Source of the DNA: Hygrophila difformis
Taxonomy: Eukaryota; Streptophyta; Magnoliopsida; Lamiales; Acanthaceae
Length of the DNA: 64,000 nt
Assembly (NCBI GenBank): GCA_030278955.1
Contig: JAOANR010000006.1
Span: 25,985,763-26,049,762 of the forward strand
Direction: 5' to 3'
In this document: positions 23,372 to 33,657 of the stretch, piece by piece
Layout of the letters: every line of letters starts with the position of its first letter
How positions within the stretch are numbered: the first letter of the stretch is position 1
Made by a program: the position numbers and the translations under genes
The notes under the pieces: generated by a model
Database searches by the model: none
What the model was told of the DNA's origin: nothing
Seen by the model: only the letters and a program-made list of their open reading frames with translations

Positions 23372-24757
23372 TTAATCATCGGAGTTACTATATTGTTCCC
23401 ATATATGCTCAATCAAAGCATCACGTAGTTCGTAATGTGCATCCCTGCTTCTGATTCGAGTGTATCGCTCGAGAAATTGCTGATATTCATCTTGATTTGT
23501 TGCCCTTTCAACGGATGGGAGCGGTGCCTCTTGATACTCTCTTATTGGCGCGCTAAGATCACGTTCTTCTTCTATTATCATATTATGCATGATAATGCAC
23601 GCAGACATTATATCATGCAAAATATTTTTATGCCAATAACGACTTGGTCCTTTCACGATCGCCCAACGTGACTGTAGAACTCTAAATGCGCGCTCTACAT
23701 CTTTCCTGCAAGATTCTTGCCTTTGTGCAAATAATTTTTTTTTTCGGGCCACGCGGATTACTAATAGTTTGCACAAGAGTGGCCTATTTAGGATAAATAC
23801 CATCGGCTAAATAATAGCCCATTTCATATTATTTTCCCTGAATGTTATACCGTGCGGGAGGTGCAACACCCGAAGTAAGATCTCCAAACAATGTCGATGA
23901 GTTTAAAACATTAATATCGTTATTAGTTCCCGGCATACCAAAATACGCATGCCAAATCCAAAGGTCATAATCCGCAACAGCTTCAAGAATTATAGATGGT
24001 TTTCCACTGCGACCTGCATATTGCCTTGCCCAAGCAGTTGGACAATTTTTCCACTCCCAATGCATACAATCCAAACTACCCAACATACCAGTAAAACCAC
24101 GGTTTTCACCAATATGAAGCAATCGTGCAATATCAGTTGCATTGGGGGCTCTGAGGTAGCGTTCTGAAAATATCTCAACAACTGCACGACAAAATCTTTT
24201 AACACATTCAATAGTTGTTGATTCACCTATCTTTATGTATTCGTCAGTAGAATCTGGCGGTGTACCATATGCTAGCACCCGGAAAACTGCAGTTGCTTTC
24301 TGATAGGTAGACAAGCCAAGCCTCCCAAGTCCATCCCGTCTTTGTGTGAAATATATATCATGATCTTTCACTGCATCAACAATTCTAAGAAACAAACTAC
24401 GGGATAATCGAAATCTTCTTCGAAATGTTTTTTCATCATACAGTGGATTAGTTGAAAAATAATCATTAAATAATCTCAAATCTGCTTCCTCACGATTACG
24501 ATTAACAACTAAATGACCTGTAACAGAGCCACCGTGAACTGGTTGAGGTATGTCGAAGCAACGCCGGAAAACATGTTTCTTTGAATTGATGATTCCATTA
24601 TTGCTTCATCTGCATCAATCGAATTCATAAATGAGAACTGTTGCTCTTCACCTTCATCAGATGAAGAAGATGAACTCTGAAATGAAACACCACCAACATT
24701 AAAGAAATTCATATTGGAATATAAGTGATTAATAGAAAGTTTTGGATGATTTTTCAT
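23372..24757 (-). pseudogene. PIF/Harbinger transposase (DDE_Tnp_4), broken
   Basis: Read leftward. An acidic N-terminal piece starts at 24757. After a frame change near 24540 comes GGSVTGH, then NRNREEADLRLFNDYF, the usual start of the plant Harbinger transposase core. The first catalytic D is in GSLDCMHWEWKNCP, the second in GMPGTNNDINVLNSS, and the E in CRKDVERAFRVLQSRW. Between the last two are a TAA (near 23829) and a TAG (near 23790), plus a frameshift in an A-run (about 23745). The catalytic triad survives but the frame does not. It would normally act with ORF1 to excise and insert the element. Confidence 0.88.
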
Positions 24758-24798
24758 GTAAACCCCATATCAATTTATAGAATATATGAAGAAGAAGA

Positions 24799-25257
24799 TA
24801 TGGATAATGGATATCTCATCCTATGATTGTGTGAATGATGAAATCTAAATGGATGGCTTGGATTGGTCACGGGATCAAATCCATTTACTTGGTTTGTGTG
24901 CAACCCTATCCGAAGTTATGGATAATGCATATCTCATCCTATGGTTGTGTGAATGATGAAATCTAAATGGATGGCTTGGATTGGTCACGGGATCAAATCC
25001 ATTACTTGGTTTGTGTACAACCCTATCCGAAGTTATGGATAATGCGTATCTCATCCTATGGTTGTGTGAATGATGAAATCTAAATGGATGGCTTGGATTG
25101 GTCAATGATCCCTTACTTGGTTTGTGTGCAACCCTATCCGAAGTTATGGAAATGCATATCTCATCCTATGGTTGTGTGAATGATGAAATCTAAATGGATG
25201 GCTTGGATTGGTCACGGGATCAAATCCATTACTTGGTTTATGTGCAACCCTATCCGG
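24799..25257. repeat. Four-copy tandem repeat (111-118 bp) between the Harbinger genes
   Basis: Copies start at 24799, 24917, 25034 and 25145 with TATGGATAAT-like sequence and run to CAACCCTATCCGAAG. Units are close to identical, with small deletions in the third and fourth. The array fills the shared promoter region of two divergent genes. Frames read through it (for example 24875-25105) are repeats of the same nonsense peptide. Confidence 0.85.
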
Positions 25258-25384
25258 ACTTGGGTTTTGTGAATCATTCACTTGTCTATAAATTGTGTAA
25301 CCAAATGTTCCCAAATCACACTTCAAACTCATTTTTATTTTATATTTTTGTCTATCATCTTTCACTTTGTGTAATTTTTAAATC

Positions 25385-26457
25385 ATGTCTAAAAGAGCAA
25401 TTGCATATACCGATGAAGAAGATAAATTATTATGTATTATATATTCCGATTTCACTCAAGATTCGATCACAGGAAGAGGCCAGTCCAAGGAAACCTTTTG
25501 GAATCGAATTGTTGAGGCATTCAATGAGCAACGTAAGAAGGATGTAGTACCGGAGGTTCCCTACTATCGTACTTTAAAATCATTGGAGGGTCGTTTTTCG
25601 TTGATCCAAACTCAATGTAAGTTATTTCTGAGTTGTATTAAAAATGCTGAAGATCTGAAAGTGAGTGGAACATCAGAAATGGATACCGTAAGTACTAATA
25701 TTTACTTGTTCTTCATGTATGCTTTTCATGTGCAAGAATACATTTAATTCTTAACTATTTTGTGCAGTTAGCGATGGCCAGAGACATGTTCAAAAGGAAT
25801 CCAGCAGGGTCAAAAAAAGGATTTCATTTCGATCATGTTTTTGAGATAATGAGCAATTTAGAAAAATTTAAAGATCATAATGAACTAAGAAATCCACATA
25901 AAATTGCTCGGAAAAATTTCTCTACCCATGTGTCATCATCATCGGAAAATGCTACATCCGACTCTCCTAAAATTTCATCATTTAATATTAACTTATCCGA
26001 TGATAATGTTGATGTAACATCATTTCCTTTAATTGCTGAAGTTGGTGTATCTTCTCATGAGCGACCAATGGGGGTGAAAAAAGCAAAGGTCAAAAGAAAA
26101 AACGCTGATGCATATGGTGCTGAGTTTGCCAAGTTGGATGAGCACAATGCAACAATTCAAGCAATGATGAAGGATAACGCCGTTGAAAGAGAGAAATACT
26201 TTGCGCTTGAACAGAAAAAAATGGCAATCCAACAAGAAAAAATGGCATTGCATCAAGCTAAACGAGAAGATAAAATAATGTCGGTAGACTTGAGTGCCAT
26301 TACAGATCCTACTACTTATGCTTATTATAAACAAGAGAAGGAAAAAATCATGCGCAACGGAATGGGAAATCCACCTGAAGATTCTTCGTCGGGACTTTTT
26401 AGTCAACTTTTCAACAATTTGGGTGGGGATGATGGAACTAATTTAGGTGATTATTGA
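25385..26457 (+). CDS. Harbinger ORF1, Myb/trihelix-like accessory protein (two exons)
   Basis: Exon 1 is 25385-25687 and exon 2 is 25768-26457, with a clean GT-AG intron (25688-25767). Both exons are whole codons, giving 330 residues without a stop. The N-terminal part (TDEEDKLLCIIYSDFTQD, then QSKETFWNRIVEAFNE) is the Myb/SANT-like DNA-binding domain of PIF ORF1 and related plant proteins. The middle contains KKGFHFDHVFEIM. The C-terminal half has a Gln/Lys-rich coiled coil (about residues 235-275). In PIF/Ping systems ORF1 is required together with the transposase. This gene looks intact although the transposase is broken, so it could still act in trans. Confidence 0.85.
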
Positions 26458-26799
26458 ATGAAGAATTTTATGTTGTAGTATGAGTATTGAAGTTTATGTT
26501 GTACTAGGTGTTTAAGTTTATGTTGTGTTTGATGTTTAATTTGATGTTGGGTTTTTTTTAATGCATTTTATGTAATGTAGAAGTTTTTATTATTATTTAA
26601 TGAGTGTTTAATATTTAAATTTAGTGAATCAACAATAATTACACACAAAATATATTTAATTCTAAAAATAAAATATAATTAAAATAAAATAATTTAAATA
26701 TAAATTTAAAATTAAAATAAACTTTTATAATTATAATTTAGCCCCTTGGGGTCAAAATATAAATAATAAAACTTAAAACCTATTAAATAAAAAGAGAAA

Positions 26800-26976
26800 G
26801 AAAAAAAAAAAAAAACAGGCCAGCGGCCTGAACAGTGTTCCGCTCAATTGAGCGGAACACTGTAGCTCCCTCTCAATTGAGAGGGAGCAAACTCCATTTT
26901 TGCAGGGTGGGTTGGAGCTCCACCCTGCATTTTGACCCTGCAATTTTGCAAATTGTAGGGTCGATTGGAGTTGCTC
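26800..26976 (-). repeat. Right terminal and subterminal repeats of the Harbinger element
   Basis: Contains the inverted repeat end and CATTTTTGCAGGGT at about 26896. Just inside is a palindrome around GTTCCGCTCAATTGAGCGGAAC (two 11-base arms, about 26838-26859), then CTCCCTCTCAATTGAGAGGGAG (about 26867-26888). These are two adjacent perfect palindromes centred on CAATTG. Confidence 0.75.
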
Positions 26977-26979
26977 TTA

Positions 26980-27210
26980 GTTTGTGTGGCTTAGACTTCC
27001 ACCCCATTTGGTGATCATATCTCTTTACAATTTGTGTGGCTTATACTTTCATTCCTTTATTCACCTTCTAAGGTTGTGTCAAAAGAAAATTATATTTTTA
27101 TTTTATTAAGGGTATGTTTAAATTAAAGAAATATCTGGTGTGTCTAAGATGGAAATGTTTAAAGAAATATTGGGTGTGGCTAACGTGGAATATTCCATTG
27201 ATTAGTCTAT
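26980..27210. other. Left host unit, between Harbinger and SINE
   Basis: Aligns loosely with 29017-29200 of the right host unit (CATATCTCTT, AATTTGTGTGGCTT, AAGGGTATGTTTAAA, GATTAGTC). No gene seen. Confidence 0.5.
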
Positions 27211-27380
27211 TTTTGGTAAACATTGACACCTATGTGTCGGTAAAGATGTGTAGGAACTCAAGGCACAAATAACACAAAGGGGATAAATGGGAGGGATAAC
27301 GGACCGGGTGGGAATCGAACTCCCACGATTGGAAGGCATGGAACATGACCACTCGGGTCAAGTTTCATTCCCTCGTCGAG
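27211..27380 (-). mobile_element. tRNA-derived SINE
   Basis: 170 bp flanked by the direct repeat TAGTCTAT (27203-27210 and 27381-27388) and absent from the paired host unit. On the minus strand it has an A-box-like CCCGAGTGGTC and a B box GAGTTCGATTCCCACC, the internal RNA polymerase III promoter of tRNA-derived SINEs. The segment does not fold as a complete tRNA. A short A-tail points left. Confidence 0.78.
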
Positions 27381-27552
27381 TAGTCTATTAGTCAAAAAGA
27401 ATATTAATTCATTTCGACGATATACAAAAAACAATAGCTAGAGCAATGAAATTATATTACTATATCAAATGCAAGAATGAAGAAACTCTTTGTTTGACTA
27501 TTTCACGTAGTGTCTTTCTACTTTCTAGTCATTGCAAGCCTATTCTAAACCA

Positions 27553-28034
27553 TTAATAATATATGTCTATTGGACTCGGACGCGGCCTCGGACTCGGACT
27601 TGGACTCGGACGATCTCCACAATACCGTGTGCGGCAAAAGCACCCCGAGCCAACACATTCGCCCGATACACAACCATATCTTAAGCAAAGGTTAGTGCAT
27701 CCAATTCTGCTCGAAACAGTCCCATTGCATTCAAAATATGGGGTACTAAATAACACCGGGATCCTTCAATAGGTTGTGTCATCATATCCCCTAAACAAAC
27801 AATACAAAAAAAATGAATAAATTAAAATAAAAAAAGAAATAAGTCTAATTAAAATGCTTCTACTTCTTACATTATCATTAATTAAGATAAACAAAAACTA
27901 AACAAGAGTATTGCCATTCAAAACATAGATATATATAAATCATATATATAGCTAGTAGACATGTATGATGATGATTTACCCCAAATGAAGATCAGGGAGA
28001 AAAATAACACAACTTTCTGTAGTTTTGATGCCAT
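27553..28034 (-). pseudogene. Defensin-like secreted peptide gene 1 (frameshifted)
   Basis: Exon 1 (28034-27980, 55 nt) encodes a signal peptide (MASKLQKVV followed by a hydrophobic run). A GT-AG intron follows (27979-27791). Exon 2 runs from 27790 to a stop at 27553-27555. The Cys-rich frame has eight cysteines including CX3C and CXC, then a Ser/Pro/Arg tail. Joined exons give 293 nt, not a multiple of three. The frame entering exon 2 hits an early stop, while the Cys-rich part lies in another frame, so one base was lost or gained near 27735. It is the paralogue of the gene at 33658-37125. Without expression data it is best treated as a pseudogene. Confidence 0.72.
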
Positions 28035-28720
28035 GATTGTTTTGGGTTTGATTAGTGGACTTCTCCTTTCTTTTGTAACTGATTTTTTTTTTCTGCCCCT
28101 CTGTAGTCTTTTAATTGAACTTAATTTAATTTTTTTTTTTGCTATTTAGGAATTATGAGAGGGACCGTTATATTGATGATTTGGATATTTAATCCTCTTT
28201 AATTTTTCGCGTCTTGCTTTTCAATTAATAGATTCTTGTTTATTTAATTTTTGTTTCTTTGTTTGACTTTCATTTTATTATAACAAGAGTAATTGTGCTA
28301 TAGGGCGTTGAATGAGAACTTTTTTTTTTCTTTTTTCTTTTTGTTATGTTTCTTGTTTAATTTATAATACAGATTATGTAGTATTATTTTTCTTTTTAAT
28401 TATTATTTCATATAGAGTTGTGGAATTTTTGCAATACATAGAAATAGCGTTTAATAAAAACACAACTATTACTGAATATGATGAGAGATGAGTATATATA
28501 CTTATATATAGATCGGATTGGTTAATGTAAATTTTGCAACTACTTAATGATTAGGATGTGATTAGGATGATTAATGTGATTAGGATGATTAATGTCACAT
28601 GGAACCTAATTGGATAGAATTAAAGAAGTTATGCACTCTTTGGAAAAATTCAATAAATACGAGATTGAATTAGAGACCGGACAAAATTATGGAACTAAAT
28701 GGGTGTTTTTTTTTTTCCAT
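28035..28720. other. AT-rich upstream region of defensin-like gene 1
   Basis: Homologous to 37126-37539 (GTTTGATTAGTGGACTTCTC, GAGAGGGACCGTTATATTG, TATAGGGCGTTGAATAAGA-like stretches), so it is the shared promoter and upstream region of the two paralogues. ATTAGGATGATTAATGTGATT repeats occur near 28555-28590. No gene is seen. Confidence 0.6.
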
Positions 28721-29296
28721 TTTGATTACCATGGCTAGAAAAAACATATGTTGTGGCATTTGGTGAGGTATAGTTGGTGAAAACGTTGGATTTTGACTTT
28801 TGAGTAAATTTTGGGGGAAAGGATGAAATTTTTGAACAAGTGCATTCGGCCCTAGTTTTTCATTTGGTGAGGTATAGTCTTTTCATTTTAGTTTTTCTTT
28901 TTTTTTTCAAAAAAAAAAATTAATGTATGAGTAAATAAGTTATATGTGCGATGAAAATCTAGTCTAGTGGTTATTTCCAATCTTATTTTTAGGGGTTCGA
29001 TTCCTCACCCAGTTCATATCTCTTGCCTTCATTCTTTTGTAATTTGTGTAGCTTGGCTTCTACCTTTTTGTGTCCAAAAAAATGTATTTTTTAACAACTT
29101 TTTTGTTTGTTTTTTAAGGGTATTTTTAAAAAAATATTGAATGTGGCTATAAGAAATGTTCATTAATTAGTCCATTAGTTTAAAAAAAGAATATTCATTC
29201 ATTCCCCAAAAAAGAAAAAACATTTAAAACAAGAACTAAACCATTGAAGTAATTAAGGCGATGAAATTATGTTATATCAAATGCAAGGAACTCGTT
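28721..29296. other. Start of the right host unit, with a possible pol III box pair
   Basis: Paired with 22690-22860 and 27000-27200. TCTAGTGGTTA (about 28964) and GGGGTTCGATTCCTC (about 28993) look like A and B boxes of a tRNA-derived sequence, but no clear ends or target duplication were found. The last 14 bases (29283-29296) are the target duplication of the LINE. Confidence 0.45.
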
Positions 29297-29314
29297 TTTT
29301 TTTTTTTTTTTTTG

Positions 29315-31455
29315 AGAAGAAAATGTTCTTATTCCTTCAATAAAACATGGTCCAATCAGTTCTACAATTTTCACAATCCCACTGAGTCGACATAAAGTGT
29401 AAGGCATAACAGGTAAAAAGAAATACACGGGTTCAAATGCTCTAACACTTCAGTATCAAAGAGACAAGGACATGTCCGGGTTGTCCTATGGCTGCCAGCT
29501 CCGGCTTCTTCTTCATCATTCTTTTCAATATTCAGTCACCCCTCTTTAGAAAGCCCCTCACAAGTCTTCTCAATGTTGTGTAGGCAATAGAGCACTTGTG
29601 GAATGTATCACAGTGAAAATCCTATAAATGTACTTCAACATCACGTCTCCCCCTCTACAAGTGTTCAAGTCAAATGTATCAAAGCCAATCAAGGGCAAAA
29701 CTAGGATGAAGGGATGAATGTTCAGCACAATTAGCTAGATAAGGTAACTGAAGCAACTTGGAAAATGCTCATACTGGTTTGGGCAAAGGATATGGAAACA
29801 ATCAAAAAATGATCACAAGGGAACCGCCCCATGCTAAATATAGGATTGGACAAAACCGAATTTTTCAACCCAGACACCAAACTACATAAACCTCACAAGT
29901 CTTTTACCCCACTCACTGCAATGTCTAGTAGATTCTATCTCAACAAGGTAGCCCCTCAAACATCAATGAATATACCACTCAAATGGAACAGTACTGGCTT
30001 CACATATTCTCAAACTTTTCATGCTTTTTTTTTTTTTCAATCTTTTTCTCTTTATTTTTTCTCTCAATATATCTATCTTCTTTTTTTTTTTTTCTTTCTT
30101 TTTTTTTTAAACAGAAACCTGTAATTTGTCTACAGTAAGGTATCTCTTTTTTCTTTTTACAAACTTCCAGAGGCTGTCAAACTCTACTAGCCAAACTCAA
30201 GAGAGTTGCAACTATCCTATCTAGTACCCAATCATAGCCAAACATAAAACCTCCCAGATATTATAGATGAACTCGCACCCTCCCACTAAGACTAACATAC
30301 CAAGTTCCATACTGGTTCCAAAAGCAAGCTTGTGGCATCAGAATAGTATTTCAAATGATGATTAATAAAAGTTCCTGAGCTTTCTAATGGTAGGGTGGGG
30401 CTAAGAGCAGAAATGAGGAAGATGCATTTGATAAGAGAGGATACCAGGTGGGGGATTGAACGAGATGAATAGTCAGTAAAGCTTAGAGTAGGCTTAGAAG
30501 AGGAAAAGGGGTTGAAAAAAATGTATAGAAAGAATCCAAGAGAAGCCCTTATCATAGCCAATGCATTGACATGAATCATGTGTAGGTTCGACATGAGTGC
30601 TTAAGCAAGTTATAGGAAATCAAAATGACCATCACAAGTGTAAGTAGCAAATAAATCTTAATGATCAGAGCTCACCGCATCCGCTTGGCAGTAGACTCAC
30701 TGTGTGTGTGACTAGCAGCAACCGATTGTTTAATGCATGACTCTTCAATTCAGCCAGTTGTTCCAATCACTCCACGATTTGAATAACCAGAGGGCTTGCT
30801 TTTGTGTAACTTTCCTCGTGCATCAGGACAAAGGATACCAAGCATCCATGCTTCAAGCACTCCGCAATTTGAAGATAATATGAGTAGTCGAGAACCAGCC
30901 GCAACATCAACTTCTACCAACAAAATCTTAGCCATCTCCGAGTGCACCTATCTGTAGCAACAACCGGTTTGTCTTGATAGAAACTTTGAATATTCCATGC
31001 TCGAATCTTTTTCCCTGCCAAGTGAGTTATGCACCAATTGCAACATATGGCCTGGGGCTTCATCTCCCATTAGCGGCACCAATTAATTAGCAGCAGCATC
31101 CTCCCAGAGGCATCAGCACCCTCGAACTCGAACAATGCGCCTAAATCAGCGTATCCCTCCTCACGAGGTACAAGCAGCATCTACAACCTGAAAAAGCAGA
31201 AACAACTAAATTTTGCACAAGTACATCAATCCAGCCACCTTGTAATCAGACATGTTTTTCCTCCTTACTCAATCCATTTCTCCCGCCCATCCACCCCCTT
31301 ACCATCAATTCTACCCTCAGAATTCTACACTTGTTCAATTGTGAAAACAAAAACCATCAACAAGCCTACAAATCCCTATCTCATCCACTGAGTTACTGGA
31401 TCCTTTTATCATCCAATCTACATTCAGAAGACCTGAGCATAAGCACTGCATCAGC
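29315..31455 (-). other. 3' untranslated region of the LINE
   Basis: 2.1 kb without credible genes. Several T-rich stretches occur on the + strand (30026-30110). Length is long for a plant L1 3' UTR. A further inserted or captured piece is possible, but no boundaries were found. Confidence 0.5.
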
Positions 31456-33572
31456 TCAACACCACTCTTCCACACACCTAACTCTTCCTGCTCCATCCTT
31501 CGCAAGTTGGTCGGCCTTATCGTTCCTTTCTCTCAAAATGTGTTGTACTCGGACCTCACCGGCGAATCTCAATACTTCCACTATCGGACGAATAAGATTC
31601 CTAAAGCGCCATGGAATCCCTCCCGGTTCTCTAATCCATTTTACGACATTGATAGAGTCACACTCAAACACCAACTTAGGCAAGGAAAATCCTTGGTCTC
31701 GAATTAAAGCTTCACACACCCTGCTTATTGCAGACATTTCTGCTTCCGAAGAGTCAGCAACACCAATCGAATCTGACAGAATATAAATACTCTCACCCTC
31801 CGAGTTCCTTATCACTCCACCCACCCCGGCCGGTCCTGGATTCCCAAGAGATGATCCGTCTGTATTAATCTTCCACCACCCTAACTCCGGTCTCTCCCAT
31901 ACAAGCCCCCGCCGATGCCTCATGGTCCTTAAAACTCTGCTACTGCTCATCCCTTCGGGAAAATTCATCTCCAGGTTCCCCAAGCTCCCATCTATCCTAT
32001 TCTGCGCTGCCCTCCACCAAAGAGCAACCTTCCACCTTAATTCATCCACCACAGCCTTCTTTTCCAGTGATTGTCCCTTAAATATTATCCCATTCCTAGT
32101 TTTCCAAATAACCCAAATCATTGCCATCCCTGTCAGCATCCATAATTCCTCCACTCTTTTGGCTGGCCATATCCCAAACCATGAAGCCAATAAGATGTCT
32201 ACCCTGCCTGGTTGTGTCCATGATACTCCAAACCAAGCCGCTCCCTGACTCCAGATCTCCCCTATGACTTTGCATCTGCTAAAAAGATGCTCAGCCAAAA
32301 AGATGCTCAGCCGTTTCAAGTTCCAATCCACACAATGAGCACCGTGCATTGCTAATTTGTAGACACCCTCTCCTGACTAGTGTTTCCCTAACCGGCAATG
32401 CGTTTTCACCAACTTCCAAGCTAATAATCTTGTCTTCATTGAACTTTTGATCCTCCATATCCTATTCCACAGCCATTCGTTCCCAACCGAGGCAACTCCT
32501 GCCTCCCTTTTCCAACAGGACTTCACCGAAAATATACCACTACTCTCTTTATCCCAAATTACCCTATCATCAACATACCTGCATAACCTCGGCCTGGCAA
32601 TAGATTGCATCATACCCTCCCACAGCTCCTTCTCCCATTCGAATAATGGTCTCCTCAAGTGTATACTCCATTTCCATACAAAGCCCTCCCACACTCCAAA
32701 TTCATTAATACACCCATCCTTTTTAATGGCTAAAGCAAATATTCTAGGAAATAATACCTTCAATGGTTGACCTTCATCCACCCACACATCATGCCAGAAT
32801 TTAGTCGAGAATCCATTACCAACAGAAATCCTAAACCCTTCACCCATACTTAACGCATATGATTCGTCCCAGCTGCTGTTTATCTTACTCCACACAGATC
32901 GTCCCTGCTTCGACCCCGGTACCAAAGGCGCCGCTCCTGCATAATATTTATTATCTATAACCTTTTTCCACAGTAAGTTTTCATTCCCAAACCTCCAACG
33001 CCATTTGAGTAATAGAGCAGTATTAAACTCCATGGTGTTTCTAATTCCGAGCCCCCCATCTTTTTTATGCCCACAGATTATTTCCCATGCCACAGTATGT
33101 ATCTTTCTTTTCCCGTCCCATTCATTCCAAAAAAACCGGCGTTTCAATCTCTCCAACCTTTCCGCCACCGAACTTGGCACCTTGTACAAAGATAGAAAAT
33201 AAAGCGGCATGTTGCTCATTACTGACTTGATAAGACAGACTCTTCCTGCTTGCGATAAAAGTCTCCCTTGCCACCCTGCTAGTCTTTTTTCGACTCTTTC
33301 CAACACCGGCCTCCAGATGTCAACCCCATTTATCCTGCCACCGATTGGGATACCTAAGTATTTTAGCGGCCAAGACTCCACCCCACATCCCAGAATCCCA
33401 GCTGCCTCCCTCTCCAGGTCTTTGGAGACATTAATGCCAATAATGCTACTCTTTCTGAAATTAATTCTAAGTCCCGTCGCCAATGACAAGCACCTGAGTA
33501 CCCTTTTGATTATCACTACTTGATCCAACTCTCCTCTACAAAATAGGATGGTGTCATCCGCATCCTGTAGGT
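31456..33572 (-). pseudogene. LINE ORF2 fragment: RT C-terminus, zf-RVT, RNase H
   Basis: The coding part begins exactly at the RT active-site box (ADDTILFC, with Asp in place of the usual Tyr/Phe before ADD). It continues through LKYLGIPIGG, SQAGRVCLIKSV, KRRFFWNEWDGKRKIH and the zinc-binding domain. The frame is lost near 32400: a neighbouring frame reads on as VRETLVRRGC with Cys-rich finger residues. It returns via a 17-bp tandem duplication (AGCCAAAAAGATGCTC region, 32283-32322). The RNase H domain (KINTDGSSLGNPGPAGVGGV, SEAEMSAI, ECDS, HILRERNDKAD) is intact to the stop at 31456. Non-functional because the fingers and palm of RT and the endonuclease are missing. Confidence 0.9.
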
Positions 33573-33657
33573 GAGCAAGGAACTCGTTATTTCATTCACA
33601 TCACGTCTTTCTACTTTCCAGTCATTGCCCAAACGAATTAAACCATTTATATTGATC

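Larger units (their letters stand above)
22958..26976. mobile_element. PIF/Harbinger DNA transposon with transposase and Myb-like ORF1
   Basis: 4019 bp flanked by the 3-bp TTA duplication typical of PIF/Harbinger (22955-22957 and 26977-26979). The ends are imperfect inverted repeats: left GGCCATCTCCAACGACACCC, right (complement) GAGCAACTCCAATCGACCC. Both continue into CATTTTTGCAGG-like subterminal repeats. The two genes are divergent: transposase leftward, ORF1 rightward. A four-copy tandem repeat lies between them. Confidence 0.92.
29297..33574 (-). mobile_element. 5'-truncated L1-type LINE
   Basis: Flanked by a perfect 14-bp direct repeat, GCAAGGAACTCGTT (29283-29296 and 33575-33588). At the left it ends in a run of about 17 T, the poly(A) tail of a minus-strand element. 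At the right it is truncated inside the RT domain. From right to left: RT C-terminal part, zinc-binding reverse-transcriptase domain, RNase H, then a 2.1-kb 3' untranslated part. This is a textbook target-primed insertion. Confidence 0.92.

Noticed and set aside
24875..25365. Two minus-strand frames repeating the same peptide
   Set aside because: They are translations of the tandem repeat units, not a repeat protein with any known pattern.
27297..27372. tRNA gene on the minus strand
   Set aside because: It has a B box and A box, but the acceptor and anticodon arms do not form. It lies within a 170-bp insertion with target duplications, so it is a SINE.
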